This document shows positions 18,368 through 27,305 of a stretch of 64,000 bases of DNA, piece by piece. The first letter of the stretch is position 1. Each line of letters opens with the position of its first letter. The DNA comes from Siculibacillus lacustris (GTDB lineage Bacteria; Pseudomonadota; Alphaproteobacteria; Rhizobiales; Ancalomicrobiaceae). A program made the position numbers and the translations under genes. The stretch covers positions 151,689 through 215,688 of the forward strand of contig NZ_SJFN01000002.1 of the NCBI RefSeq assembly GCF_004328075.1, in the 5' to 3' direction. Below the pieces are notes generated by a model, which ran no database searches, was not told where the DNA came from, and worked only from the letters and a program-made list of their open reading frames with translations.

Positions 18368-18556
18368 TCACGCGCCGGTGCGGGCGCCGCCGACCGGACC
18401 GTCGGTGAAGAAGCGCAGCACGGTGTTGGCGAGGCCGAGGCCGCCGACCACCAGACCGGCGGTCTTCGGATCGGCGACGGCGCCCCAGTCGGTCGACATC
18501 AGGGCACCGAGGACGGCGGCGACGGTGTTGAGAGCGATGGTACGATAACCCTTCAT
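18368..18556 (-). CDS. Small holin-like membrane protein
   Basis: A 62-aa protein with a good ribosome site (AGAGGT) before ATG 18556. It has two hydrophobic stretches, about residues 6-22 and 34-50, with a short loop that contains DWG, and a basic N-terminus (MKGYR). The FFTDGPVGG end resembles the RFVTTTPVG ending of small phage proteins placed next to lysis genes. It may be a holin or a membrane protein helping particle release. No endolysin gene is beside it. It is the last gene before the terminal hairpin. Confidence 0.7.
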   Translation of the reverse strand: MKGYRTIALNTVAAVLGALMSTDWGAVADPKTAGLVVGGLGLANTVLRFFTDGPVGGARTGA

Positions 18557-18673
18557 CTTGGCACCTCTTGGAGGAAAGCGCGGGTCCGCGACGCGCGGAC
18601 GGACGCGTGCGTGAGCCGCCGGCGGGCGCGAGCCCCGACCGGTGGCAGCGGGCGCCGAAGGGCGCCGTTCGGT

Positions 18674-20053
18674 TCAGGTCCCGGCCATCTCGCGCAGGAT
18701 CGCCGTGGCGCGCAGCTTGTCGCCGGCGAGCGTCGGATGGACGGAATCGGCCTGGATCAGCGACGCCACGACGGCGCCGTCGGCGCCCCAGAAGTCGCGG
18801 GCGGTGTCGATGCAGCGCACCCCGTTGCGGGCACACCACATCGGCAGCTGGGCTTGTCGGGCGAGATGGCGGACCGGGTAGTAGCCATCCGGCGACGTCG
18901 GCGCCTGGGGGTTCTGGGTCAGCGCGACGAGGTCGGCGTCGGGGTTGCGGGCTTTCGCCGCCGTCGCCCAAGCCGCGAGCTGGGCGGTCCACGAAGGGCC
19001 GACCAGGGCGCCCTCGTTGTGGCCGTCGTTGAGGACGTGGACGAGCGGCCACGCCTTGGGCACGGTCTTGGGGAAGCGCGTCGCGTCGGCGTGATAGGCG
19101 ATGTTCTTCTGGGCGGCGGAGGCGTTGTAGAGGTAGAGGGTCGGCGAGCCGACGACCGCGCAACCGTCGGTGCCGAAATAGGGCCGTGCGGTCTCGAGCG
19201 GCTTCGGCAGAAGGTCGGCGCCGGAGGCGAGGCCGTCGAGCCAGATCGCCTCGAAGATCGTGCCGTTCATGCCGCCGGATCCGGCGGCCGCCGCGGCCCC
19301 GAACGACGAACCGACCTCGACGTTCATCGTCGAGGCATAGGGTGCGGATGCCCCGGCGGTCGTCGTGGTGGCGATCTGCGCCCAGGTGGCGCCGTCGTCG
19401 AGCGACTGCGACATGGTCAGAACGCGCTGACCGGCCCCGTTGTTGACCTGATAGGCGAGCCGGAATCGGGTCGGGGCGCCATTCGCGGGCACCGTCCAGG
19501 CCCCGGCCGTCGCCGGGAAGTACTGCGAGGCGATGCCGTCCAACGAATACTCGAACATGATGGCGTTGGCGGTCGTCTTGCCGAAGCGGAGGCGCCGGCC
19601 GGACGCGGTGGGGAGGTTCCATTGCGAGAGGAACCAGCGATTGAGGGCGGCGTCGCTCCATTCGTTGAGCGCGACCTTGACCTCGAGCAGGAAGTCGCCG
19701 GCCGGACTGCCGACTTCCGTCGCCGTCCAATATCGGCCGTTGGTGGTGCCCATCGAGATCCCGCGCTCGCCGCTCGCGCCGGCCTGGGCGACGGCCCACG
19801 GGGCATGGGTCTGGGTGGCGTCGGACCACAGCCGCGACTGGATCCGCGCCCGCGGCACCAGCGGCGCGAGTTGGGTGAACAGCGACGAGAACAGGAAGCC
19901 GTAGCCCGGGGAGACGACCTCGGCCGAGGTCGAATCGCCATTGACCGCCAGCACCACGGAATTGAGGTTGCGGGCGAGCGTATCGACGATCGAGCCGAGA
20001 CCGGTGACGATCGGCCGGCGCGGCGAACCGCCGGCGAAATTTCCGTAGGTCAT
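18674..20053 (-). CDS. SGNH/GDSL hydrolase, tail-associated
   Basis: A 459-aa protein with the SGNH hydrolase blocks: GDST with Ser41, an Asn in NDGHNE near residue 347, and DSVHP with Asp436 and His439. Between block I and the rest is an inserted beta-rich region of about 250 residues resembling phage tail lectin or spike domains. The start lies 4 bases after the stop of the upstream gene at 20058. Next to a fibre gene, the likely role is de-esterification of a surface polysaccharide during GTA attachment; this is inferred from context. Confidence 0.82.
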   Translation of the reverse strand: MTYGNFAGGSPRRPIVTGLGSIVDTLARNLNSVVLAVNGDSTSAEVVSPGYGFLFSSLFTQLAPLVPRARIQSRLWSDATQTHAPWAVAQAGASGERGISMGTTNGRYWTATEVGSPAGDFLLEVKVALNEWSDAALNRWFLSQWNLPTASGRRLRFGKTTANAIMFEYSLDGIASQYFPATAGAWTVPANGAPTRFRLAYQVNNGAGQRVLTMSQSLDDGATWAQIATTTTAGASAPYASTMNVEVGSSFGAAAAAGSGGMNGTIFEAIWLDGLASGADLLPKPLETARPYFGTDGCAVVGSPTLYLYNASAAQKNIAYHADATRFPKTVPKAWPLVHVLNDGHNEGALVGPSWTAQLAAWATAAKARNPDADLVALTQNPQAPTSPDGYYPVRHLARQAQLPMWCARNGVRCIDTARDFWGADGAVVASLIQADSVHPTLAGDKLRATAILREMAGT

Positions 20054-20057
20054 GGGC

Positions 20058-20396
20058 TCACTCCGTCAACAGGATGACTTCGACCGTGCCGGCGGCGAGA
20101 CCGGCGGCGAGGCCGGTCGAGCCGGTCGACCAGATGCGGCGCACGGCGATCGCCTCGTAGCCGACGACGCCGGCCGGCACGGAGAGGGGAACGGCGCCGG
20201 CGAGGCCGTCGTCGGCGTTCTTGATCGGCGTCACCAGGAGCGTGATCTTGCCGCCGGTGCCGTTCCAGACACGCAGCGCCTTGGCGCAGACCGGCAGGTC
20301 GACGGTGTCGGAAAGCGCGAGGGTGGTGAGCGTCGTGGCCTCGACCGCCGGCGTCTCGCGGGTCGGCGACGTCGACCCGAAACGATCTTCCGTCAT
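20058..20396 (-). CDS. Small tail-module protein of unknown function
   Basis: A 112-aa protein starting at ATG 20396, with GGAGGA 7 bases upstream. It is rich in Val, Thr and Ala, predicted to be mainly beta strand, and has no signal peptide. The pattern CAKALRVWNGTGG...ITLLVTP and a C-terminal GTVEVILLTE look like small phage proteins that accompany tail fibres. No family is recognised. It sits between the fibre and the SGNH hydrolase genes. Confidence 0.7.
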   Translation of the reverse strand: MTEDRFGSTSPTRETPAVEATTLTTLALSDTVDLPVCAKALRVWNGTGGKITLLVTPIKNADDGLAGAVPLSVPAGVVGYEAIAVRRIWSTGSTGLAAGLAAGTVEVILLTE

Positions 20397-20524
20397 GCTG
20401 ATGTCCTCCGGACAGGGGGGCTCGCGTGCGCGGCCCGCGGGATCTTCCCACCCGATTTCGGGGATCGGCGTCGCCTCGGGCGGCAGGGGCGGCGACGTCG
20501 GGGCGGCATCGACCGCCCGGCGCG

Positions 20525-21976
20525 TCAACTCGGTCTGGCGTCGCGCGGGCGATCCGCCGCGGCGGCGGCTTCCAGCGCCCGCACCCGCGCCCGCAGCGCG
20601 CGGAGCTCGGCCCACAGCACCGGGATCAGCTGATCCGGCCGCAGCCACTGGCGGCTCTGCGGATCGGCCTTGTCGTCGAGGCCCCAGGCGCCGAACTCGA
20701 CGTCGAGGGCGTCCATCGCCGCCTTGAGGTCCTGGGCGCGGAAGCCGGCATGCAGGCGGACGCCCGGACGCGGTACGTCGCGATGGGTCGGAGCGAGGAT
20801 CGGCGAGCCGTCGTCGTTGCGACCGATCGGCGCTTCACCGGTCTCGACCACGTCGATGCCGCCGATCCGCCAGCGGAACAGGATCGGATCGACGGCGTCG
20901 ATCAGATTTCCGGCGATCGCACCGAGACCGCCGACGATGATCTTGTCGCGGGCGTCCGAGGTGTTGATGGTGCCGTTGGCAGCGTAGATGGTCGCCCAGC
21001 GCAGGGCGGCGGTGCCGAGGGTCAGGCTGTTGTCGACATCGGGGGCGGTGGTGCCGCCCAACGCGATCGGCGTCGCCGCGGTGCGCCAGGAGCGCAGGCC
21101 GACGGCGCCGCCATAGGGCTGGAACATCCAGTTGCCCTTGACATTGGCCTGATCGGCGACCTCGACGAGGAAGGTGTTGTAGGCCTGCTGGGCGAAGACC
21201 ACGCGGGTCGCCTGCGACCCGTCGGCGTTGTTCCAGACGTTGAAACGGGCCGTCTGCGCGTAGGCGGTGTTGCCGGCGGGATTGTCGACGGTCAACCAGT
21301 CGGTCGGGGTGCCGCGGCCGAAGGCGCATTTGCCGGTCGCCCGGTCGATGGTCAGCGCGCTCCGCCAGACCGATCCGTCGCTCGACACCTTGACGTGGAG
21401 ATCGTCGTCGCCGGCGAGCCCGATCTCGGCGCGACCGGAAAAGGCGTCCTGGAACAGCAGCGAGGCGGTGCGGGCGGCGGCGTCCTTGGAGAGGACGAAG
21501 CGCAGATCGCCGCTGCCGCCGCTCGCCGTCGGCTCGGCCTCGAACAGGGCGGCGGGGGCGCGCACGTGCAGGCGGTTGACCGCATCGGGGGTGGTGCCGA
21601 TGCCGACGCCGGCGAGGTTGCCGAAGGTCGCGACCAACTCGTGGGTCGGCACCCAGGTGGTGCCGGTCCACACCACCGCGCGGTGTTCGTCGGCGACCCA
21701 CAGCTGCCAGCCGAGGGCCGGCACGAGGAAGTCCCAGGCGCCGCCGTCCCAGACCGCGACGGCGCCGACGCGGCCGGCCCAGGCGCCGGTCGGCGACGAC
21801 CCGACGATCCAGGCGGCGCCGTCGTCGGGGGCGGCGGGCGGCGTGCCGGAGCCGCGCCCGGCGACCACCGGCTGGACCAGGGCGTCGAGGCGGCGCAGTG
21901 TCTCGTTGTGGGTGACGTGTTTCTGGGCCTGGGCCGCTTCGATGACGGGCAGGCCGAGACGCGGGGTGGTCGACAT
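20525..21976 (-). CDS. DUF2793 tail fibre with C-terminal S74 intramolecular chaperone
   Basis: A 483-aa fibre-like protein. Residues 1-110 are a DUF2793 domain, opening with LPVIEAAQAQKHVTHNE and an aromatic AVWDGGAWDFLVP stretch. The middle is beta-rich. From about residue 350 comes a peptidase S74-type chaperone marked by NTSDARDK, which trims itself after trimer assembly, then a C-terminal coiled-coil-like helix (ALRARVRALEAA). ATG 21976 follows a GGAG site. In phages this architecture is a receptor-binding fibre, so it probably sets which cells the GTA particle can dock to. Confidence 0.85.
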   Translation of the reverse strand: MSTTPRLGLPVIEAAQAQKHVTHNETLRRLDALVQPVVAGRGSGTPPAAPDDGAAWIVGSSPTGAWAGRVGAVAVWDGGAWDFLVPALGWQLWVADEHRAVVWTGTTWVPTHELVATFGNLAGVGIGTTPDAVNRLHVRAPAALFEAEPTASGGSGDLRFVLSKDAAARTASLLFQDAFSGRAEIGLAGDDDLHVKVSSDGSVWRSALTIDRATGKCAFGRGTPTDWLTVDNPAGNTAYAQTARFNVWNNADGSQATRVVFAQQAYNTFLVEVADQANVKGNWMFQPYGGAVGLRSWRTAATPIALGGTTAPDVDNSLTLGTAALRWATIYAANGTINTSDARDKIIVGGLGAIAGNLIDAVDPILFRWRIGGIDVVETGEAPIGRNDDGSPILAPTHRDVPRPGVRLHAGFRAQDLKAAMDALDVEFGAWGLDDKADPQSRQWLRPDQLIPVLWAELRALRARVRALEAAAAADRPRDARPS

Positions 21977-22044
21977 GGCATCGAACTCCGGCGGCGACCG
22001 GCGAGGCCGGCGCGGGGTGGCGGGCAAGCGAGGCGGGAGGCCGC

Positions 22045-25000
22045 TCAGAGGCGCAGGGCGCGGCGGGCGGGAATGCCGGGGCCGAGGCTCGCGGCGCACT
22101 GGGCGACGCTGACCACGACGTCGGCGAGATCGGCACCGAGCGCGGCGTCGCGATCGGCGCGGGTCCAGGTCCAGGTCGGTGTGGCGACGTCGACGCGGCG
22201 CAGGACGGTTCCGGCGCGGGCGATCTCCAGCCGGTAGGCTTCCGGCGGATCGACCTCGGGCACTTCCTCGAGGACCCAGGAATCGGCGGCGGCGGCGCGG
22301 CTGCGGCGCACCCAGGCGAACACCAGATCGCCGCCGGTCGCCGCTCCGGTCACCCCGAGATGGGCCGGGCTCCACGGCTTCAGCCCGCGGGCCTGCGGCG
22401 TGACCCGGAGCTCGATGGTGCCGGACGCGGTGTAGTCGCGATCGGCGGCGCCGATGCGGAGCGTGATCTCGCGGCCGACGTCGTCGGGGCGGGTCGGCAG
22501 CAGGGCGAGCGCCGCGTCGAGGACCACGAAGGCGGCCCCGGCGGGGATCGACGCGATCCCGTCCCAGGCGTCGTCCGAGCCGCCCTGACGACGCAGCAGA
22601 TCGCCGAGGCGCCAGGTCGCCGGGCCGATCAGCTCGGCGGCGGCGTATTGCAGGATCTCCCAGGCGCCATTGGGTGAGCGCACAGCGGCGCGGCCGGCGC
22701 CGTCGAGGACGGCGGCGCGGCCGGACGACGCCAGCGTGCCGCCGGCGAGGCGGACGTCGAGGATCGTGGCGCGATCCCACAGGGCGGTCGGGCCGGGGGC
22801 GAGATCGGTCACGGTCTCGCCCAGGGTCGCCGGACGGTCGAGGGCGGCGACGAGGTCGTAGCCGCCGTCGGCGAGCCGGCGCCACACCGCGAGGGACCCC
22901 GGCCAGGGTGCGGCGAAGGCGGCGAGATAGGGTCGGTGGGCATTCGCATCGGCGTCGGCATGGGGGATGTCGAGGACATGGACGACCGGGTCGGCGCGGG
23001 CGATCGGCAACTCGCCGCCGCGCCGGCGGGTCACCGCGCGGACCGGGCCGTAGAGCTCGGGATCGAGGCTGCGGGCCTCGACGGCGCGGTGGGCGCCGTC
23101 GGTCAGGCTCTCGATCAGCAGCCGCTCGGTGCGGTCGGCGACGACGAGATCGACGACGTCTCCGGGCTCCAGCGCGATGCGGGTCGGGTCGAGGGCGAAG
23201 CGGCCGACGGTGCGGCTCGCCCACAGGTCGGCGAGCCAGGCGTCGGCGACCCCGACCATCGCCTCGATCGGCGCGACCACCGCCAGATCGGCGTCGGAGG
23301 TGCGATGGGCCGCGCCGGCGAGGCGGCGCGAGGTGACGGTGGTGCGGCGATGGTCGAGCAGCGCATCGGAGAAGGTCACCGCGACCTCGTGCGGCAGTTC
23401 GGATTCCTGCCCGCGGCGCAGTTCGACGAGATGGGTCGCACCGGTGTCGACGAGATCGTCGACGGTCAGGGTCATGACCGGGCGGCGGGCCCGACCGGCG
23501 AAGCGGATCGCCGTGCCGGAGTCGACGGCGTCGATGCCGAAGGCGGCGAGCAGCGGCTCCAGCGCCTCGCGCGCCGACATCCGGCGATCGATGTAGACAC
23601 CGTCGAGATGGCCGGCCACGGCCCGAAAGGCGACGTCGGCAAAGCCGTGATCGGCGAGGATCGCGCCGATCGCCGCCTCGAGCGAGCAACCGCCGAGGCG
23701 ACCGTTGAGCCAATGGCCGGTGGCCCAGGATGCCCCGTCCGACCACACGTCGAGGGCGGTCGGAAAGGCCGGGAAGGGCCGCGCGTCCCAGGTCCACAGA
23801 TGAATGCCGTCGAGATCGACCATCGGCCCGCCGTAGACCGGTGAGAGCGGATTGGCGGCGGGGTCGCGGGCCGGGTCCCAGGCGTCGATCACCGCCTCGA
23901 GGGTGCGGCGCTGCTGCAGATCGTCGCGGCTCCCGATCGAGAACCACGGCACGCCGCCCTCCGAAGAGCGCGGATCGGGGAAGACGTTGGGCTGATCGGC
24001 GCCGAGATCGACCGCCGGGCAGCCGAGTTCGGTCAGCCAGATCGGCTTGGCGCCGGGCACCCAGGCGGTGGGCGTGGGGCGTTCGACGCCGCCGACCCGG
24101 TCGAAATGGCGGTTCTCCCACCAGCTGCGCAGGTCCTTGGCGCGCCACACCCAGGGCTTGGCCGTGGCGCCGTCGGCGATCGGCGTGCGAACTTGGGCGC
24201 GGCGGGCGGCGTCGCTCGCATAGTACCAGTCCCAGTCCTCGCCGCCGGTCACGCCGGCGCGCAGATAGGCGAGATCGGTCGGCAGATCGGCGATCGCCCG
24301 GTCGAGATGGGGGCCGGGCCGCCAGTCGGCGAGCGGGGCGTAGAAGTCGATGCCGACGACGTCGACCGCCGGGCTCGCCCACAGCGGATCGAGGTGGAAG
24401 GTCAGATCGCCCGAGCCGTCGGCCGGACGGTGGCCGTTCCATTCGCTCCAGTCGGCGCCATAGGTGAGGCGGGTCGAAGGTCCGAGCACGGCGCGGACGT
24501 CGGCGGCGAGCGCCACCAGGGCGGCGACGTGGGGGTGACCGCCGGCGGCGTCGCGCACGGCGTTGAGCGCCACCCATTCCGAGCCGAGCAGGAAGGCGTC
24601 GACGCCGCCGGCGGCGAGCGCCAGATGGGCGTGGTGGAGGATCATGCGGCGCAGCGACCACTCCGCCGGACCGGTATAGACCACCGCCCCGTCGGCGACC
24701 GCGAAGTCGGCGGGCCGGGCGGTGCCGACGAAGGCGGCGATCTGGGCTGTGGCAGTGGCGCTGCGGTCGACGGTGCCGACCCGGCCCGGCGCCGGGTCGC
24801 AGGTGATGCGGCCGCGCCAGGGGAAGGCGGCCTGCTCGGCGCCGCCCCAGGGATCGGAGAGGCCGTTGCCGGCCGGAACATCCATCGACACGAAGGGATA
24901 GAGCAGGACCTCGAGGCCGCGGCCGCGGATCTCGCGGATCGCCTCGATCACACTGGCGTCTGCCGGGGTGCCGCCGAAGGCGGCGCGGCCGTCGATCTGC

Positions 25001-25932
25001 GTCACTTCCCGCGCCTCGGCGCGGGTCAGACCGGCCACCGACCAGACGAGCGGCGCGGTGGTCTTGTCGGCGGCGTCGACCCCGGGGCGCAGGCGACAAT
25101 GGCCGGCGCGCAGGTCGTCGCCGAACCAGGTCACCACCAGAGCGATGCGGCGCAGGTTGGGACAGAGCTCGCAGAGTTCGTCGAGAGAGGCGAGGAAATC
25201 GGTGGCGGCGGCGACGGTGTGGCGGTTCTCGCTCGCCGCGGCGCCGATCCCGGTGGTGCGGGTGACCGGGGTGGTGGCATAGCCGAACTCGGTGCCGCCG
25301 GGGATCATGGTGACGGCGCGGACCCGCGCTTCGAGCGTGTCGACGACGCGGATCACCTCGAAGGTCAGTTGCGGAATGCGGTTGCCCCAGGGCTCGAGCG
25401 GCAGGCGCTCGAACACCACATAGGCGAGGCCGCGATAGGCCGGCACTTCGCCGCCCTGGCGAGCGAGGATCAGCGGATCGGGCGCCTGGGTCTCGGTTCC
25501 GGGGTAGACGCGCCAGGTGATCGCGGTCAGATCGAGGGCGGTGCCGTCGGCCCACACCCGCGAGATCCGGGCGATCGGGCCCTCGCACAGGCCGACCGCG
25601 AAATTGGCGTAGTAGCGATAGCTGCGGGTCGAGACGCCGCCCTTGCCGCCCGACGACGAGCGCACCACGGTCTCCTCGTGGCGGGTCGCCCAGATCACCT
25701 GACCGGCGATGCGGACGCGGCCGTAGACGCGGGGAATCGGTTCGCCCTCGGTGGAGCTCTGGACGTCGAGATCGGAAAGCCGCGGGCCGGTCACCGACAT
25801 CGTCGAGCGGATCAGCGTGCGGTCGATCACCGCGCCGGCGACGCCGCCCAGCGCCTGACCGATCGCGGCACCGACGCCACCGAGCGCGCCGCCGAGGGCG
25901 CTACCGGCGGCGGCGAGAAGCAGGGTGGCCAT
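22045..25932 (-). CDS. GTA baseplate megatron protein (RcGTA g15), TIM-barrel
   Basis: The largest protein in the window (1295 aa), matching RcGTA gp15, which forms the tail tip and penetrates the recipient envelope. The N-terminus (1-38) is a Gly/Ala hydrophobic stretch with a membrane-insertion look. A phage-tail domain follows. The GTA TIM-barrel domain spans about 400-730 with aromatic and acidic motifs such as YGADWSEWNG, VVGIDFYAPL and PIWLTELGCPAVD. A phage-tail_3-type domain lies at about 790-950, and a beta-rich C-terminal part ends at ARRALRL. The start is 7 bases from the g14 stop. Confidence 0.95.
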   Translation of the reverse strand: MATLLLAAAGSALGGALGGVGAAIGQALGGVAGAVIDRTLIRSTMSVTGPRLSDLDVQSSTEGEPIPRVYGRVRIAGQVIWATRHEETVVRSSSGGKGGVSTRSYRYYANFAVGLCEGPIARISRVWADGTALDLTAITWRVYPGTETQAPDPLILARQGGEVPAYRGLAYVVFERLPLEPWGNRIPQLTFEVIRVVDTLEARVRAVTMIPGGTEFGYATTPVTRTTGIGAAASENRHTVAAATDFLASLDELCELCPNLRRIALVVTWFGDDLRAGHCRLRPGVDAADKTTAPLVWSVAGLTRAEAREVTQIDGRAAFGGTPADASVIEAIREIRGRGLEVLLYPFVSMDVPAGNGLSDPWGGAEQAAFPWRGRITCDPAPGRVGTVDRSATATAQIAAFVGTARPADFAVADGAVVYTGPAEWSLRRMILHHAHLALAAGGVDAFLLGSEWVALNAVRDAAGGHPHVAALVALAADVRAVLGPSTRLTYGADWSEWNGHRPADGSGDLTFHLDPLWASPAVDVVGIDFYAPLADWRPGPHLDRAIADLPTDLAYLRAGVTGGEDWDWYYASDAARRAQVRTPIADGATAKPWVWRAKDLRSWWENRHFDRVGGVERPTPTAWVPGAKPIWLTELGCPAVDLGADQPNVFPDPRSSEGGVPWFSIGSRDDLQQRRTLEAVIDAWDPARDPAANPLSPVYGGPMVDLDGIHLWTWDARPFPAFPTALDVWSDGASWATGHWLNGRLGGCSLEAAIGAILADHGFADVAFRAVAGHLDGVYIDRRMSAREALEPLLAAFGIDAVDSGTAIRFAGRARRPVMTLTVDDLVDTGATHLVELRRGQESELPHEVAVTFSDALLDHRRTTVTSRRLAGAAHRTSDADLAVVAPIEAMVGVADAWLADLWASRTVGRFALDPTRIALEPGDVVDLVVADRTERLLIESLTDGAHRAVEARSLDPELYGPVRAVTRRRGGELPIARADPVVHVLDIPHADADANAHRPYLAAFAAPWPGSLAVWRRLADGGYDLVAALDRPATLGETVTDLAPGPTALWDRATILDVRLAGGTLASSGRAAVLDGAGRAAVRSPNGAWEILQYAAAELIGPATWRLGDLLRRQGGSDDAWDGIASIPAGAAFVVLDAALALLPTRPDDVGREITLRIGAADRDYTASGTIELRVTPQARGLKPWSPAHLGVTGAATGGDLVFAWVRRSRAAAADSWVLEEVPEVDPPEAYRLEIARAGTVLRRVDVATPTWTWTRADRDAALGADLADVVVSVAQCAASLGPGIPARRALRL

Positions 25933-25938
25933 CGTGGA

Positions 25939-26430
25939 TCACTCCGAAGCGGGGGCGCCGGTGTCCCCCGGCGCGAGGCCGGGGAAGGCGAAGGCGGCGG
26001 CGAGGCGGCGGCGCCACCAGGGGCCGAGCGGGCTCTCGACCACCGCGGCACCGTCATAGGCGTGGACGAAGCGGTCGGGGGCGCCGAGGATGCCGGCGTG
26101 TTTGGCCGGCAGGTCGGGGCGCCAGCGGAACAGCAGGACGTCGCCGGGCAGAATCGCGGCGAGCGGTACCGCCACGAGATGGCGGCGGCCGGCGTCGATC
26201 AGCCGTTCGGCGCGCGAGGCCTCGGCCCAGTCGGGGCCGTAGGCTTCGACCGCTTCGGGCTCGGCGCCGTAGAATTCGCGCCACAGGCCGCGGACGAGGC
26301 CGAGGCAGTCGCAGCCGACGCCTTCGAGGGAAGCCTGATGGACATAGGGCGTGCCGATCCAGCGGCGCGCCGCGGCGACGATGCGGGCGCGGTCGAAGGG
26401 CGCAGCGAGAGGACGCGGGGACTCGGTCAC
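25939..26430 (-). CDS. NlpC/P60 cell-wall peptidase (RcGTA g14)
   Basis: A 163-aa tail peptidase that opens peptidoglycan for DNA entry. The catalytic Cys lies in GCDCLGLVRG and the catalytic His in KHAGIL, with FVHAY further on. It starts at GTG 26430, overlapping the g13 stop as GTGA, so translation is coupled. There is no signal peptide, as expected for a particle component. The gene is directly upstream of g15. Confidence 0.93.
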   Translation of the reverse strand: MTESPRPLAAPFDRARIVAAARRWIGTPYVHQASLEGVGCDCLGLVRGLWREFYGAEPEAVEAYGPDWAEASRAERLIDAGRRHLVAVPLAAILPGDVLLFRWRPDLPAKHAGILGAPDRFVHAYDGAAVVESPLGPWWRRRLAAAFAFPGLAPGDTGAPASE

Positions 26431-27305
26431 GGCACCAGCGCTCCGCCATCGGTGATCATGCCGGCGTCCGGCGAGGCCACCAGGAAGTCGTTGCCGGGAA
26501 TATGGGGAAAGCCGCGGAAGGCGCGGGCGTTGGAAAAGCGGTCGCGGCAGGTCTCGAAGCGCTTGTCGCAGCCCTCCGACACGGTGACGGCGTCGCCGAC
26601 GGCGAGCGCCGCGCTCGGCGTCTGCCACAGTTCCAGCGTCACCTCGCCCGCGTCGACCCGGTGGACCTTGACCTCCACCGCCAGACCGGCACAGGCGCCG
26701 GAGGCGACGCGCAGCAGGCCGCGATCGAGGGCGCCTTCGGCCACGCCGGCAAGCCCGGCGACGGCGATGCGGCGGCGATCGATGACGCGCGTGACGGTGC
26801 CGGCGCGGGCGATCGGCGCGACGCCGCAACGGGCGTCGCCGAGGTCGGCGTCGCAGCGGTGCTGGAACAGGCGGCCGCCGGTCTCGTCGAGGCGATGGGC
26901 GAGCGAGCGGATCTCGGCGCGGAAGGCGCCGTCGAGACGGGTGATCTCGCCGAGGCTGCCGCGGCGCAGGCGCAGGCGCCGGCTCGGATCGCTCCAGTCG
27001 ACGAGATCGATCTCGACCGCGGCGGCGTCGAACAGGCCCGCCTCGATGTCGGTGGCGGTGAGGGTCGGCGACGACAGGGCGCCGTCGACCTCGAGGCCGC
27101 CGACCGACAGATCGGCGCGGGCCACGGCTTCCGACGCGGTGAAGCCGGTCGCCGCCTCGTGGGTGACGCCTCCGAAAACCAGCGGACGGTCGTGATCGGT
27201 GAAGCCGAGGACGCGGCCGTCGGCGAGGATCAGGCGCCAGCAGGTGGCGAGCGTGGTGACGCCGCCGGCGAGGGTGGCGGCGAGCTCGGGCGCGACGGTC
27301 TTCAC
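26427..27305 (-). CDS. Baseplate hub protein, DUF2163 (RcGTA g13)
   Basis: A 292-aa hub protein at the junction of tail tube and tail tip. The DUF2163/BR0599 domain carries four conserved cysteines arranged as two pairs: HRCDADLGDARCGV in the middle and GCDKRFETC near the end. In RcGTA the hub is reported to bind an iron-sulfur cluster; these residues are the likely ligands. The C-terminal FRGFPHIPGNDFL is a family signature. The start overlaps the g12 stop as ATGA. Confidence 0.93.
   Translation of the reverse strand: MKTVAPELAATLAGGVTTLATCWRLILADGRVLGFTDHDRPLVFGGVTHEAATGFTASEAVARADLSVGGLEVDGALSSPTLTATDIEAGLFDAAAVEIDLVDWSDPSRRLRLRRGSLGEITRLDGAFRAEIRSLAHRLDETGGRLFQHRCDADLGDARCGVAPIARAGTVTRVIDRRRIAVAGLAGVAEGALDRGLLRVASGACAGLAVEVKVHRVDAGEVTLELWQTPSAALAVGDAVTVSEGCDKRFETCRDRFSNARAFRGFPHIPGNDFLVASPDAGMITDGGALVP

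Noticed and set aside
20525-25588. 1687-aa minus-strand open frame
   Set aside because: Only its last 483 codons (from ATG 21976) are a real gene; the rest is the wrong frame of g15 and is Arg/Pro-rich.
24106-27195. 1029-aa plus-strand open frame
   Set aside because: Antisense to g15, g14 and g13, with skewed composition and no domain pattern.
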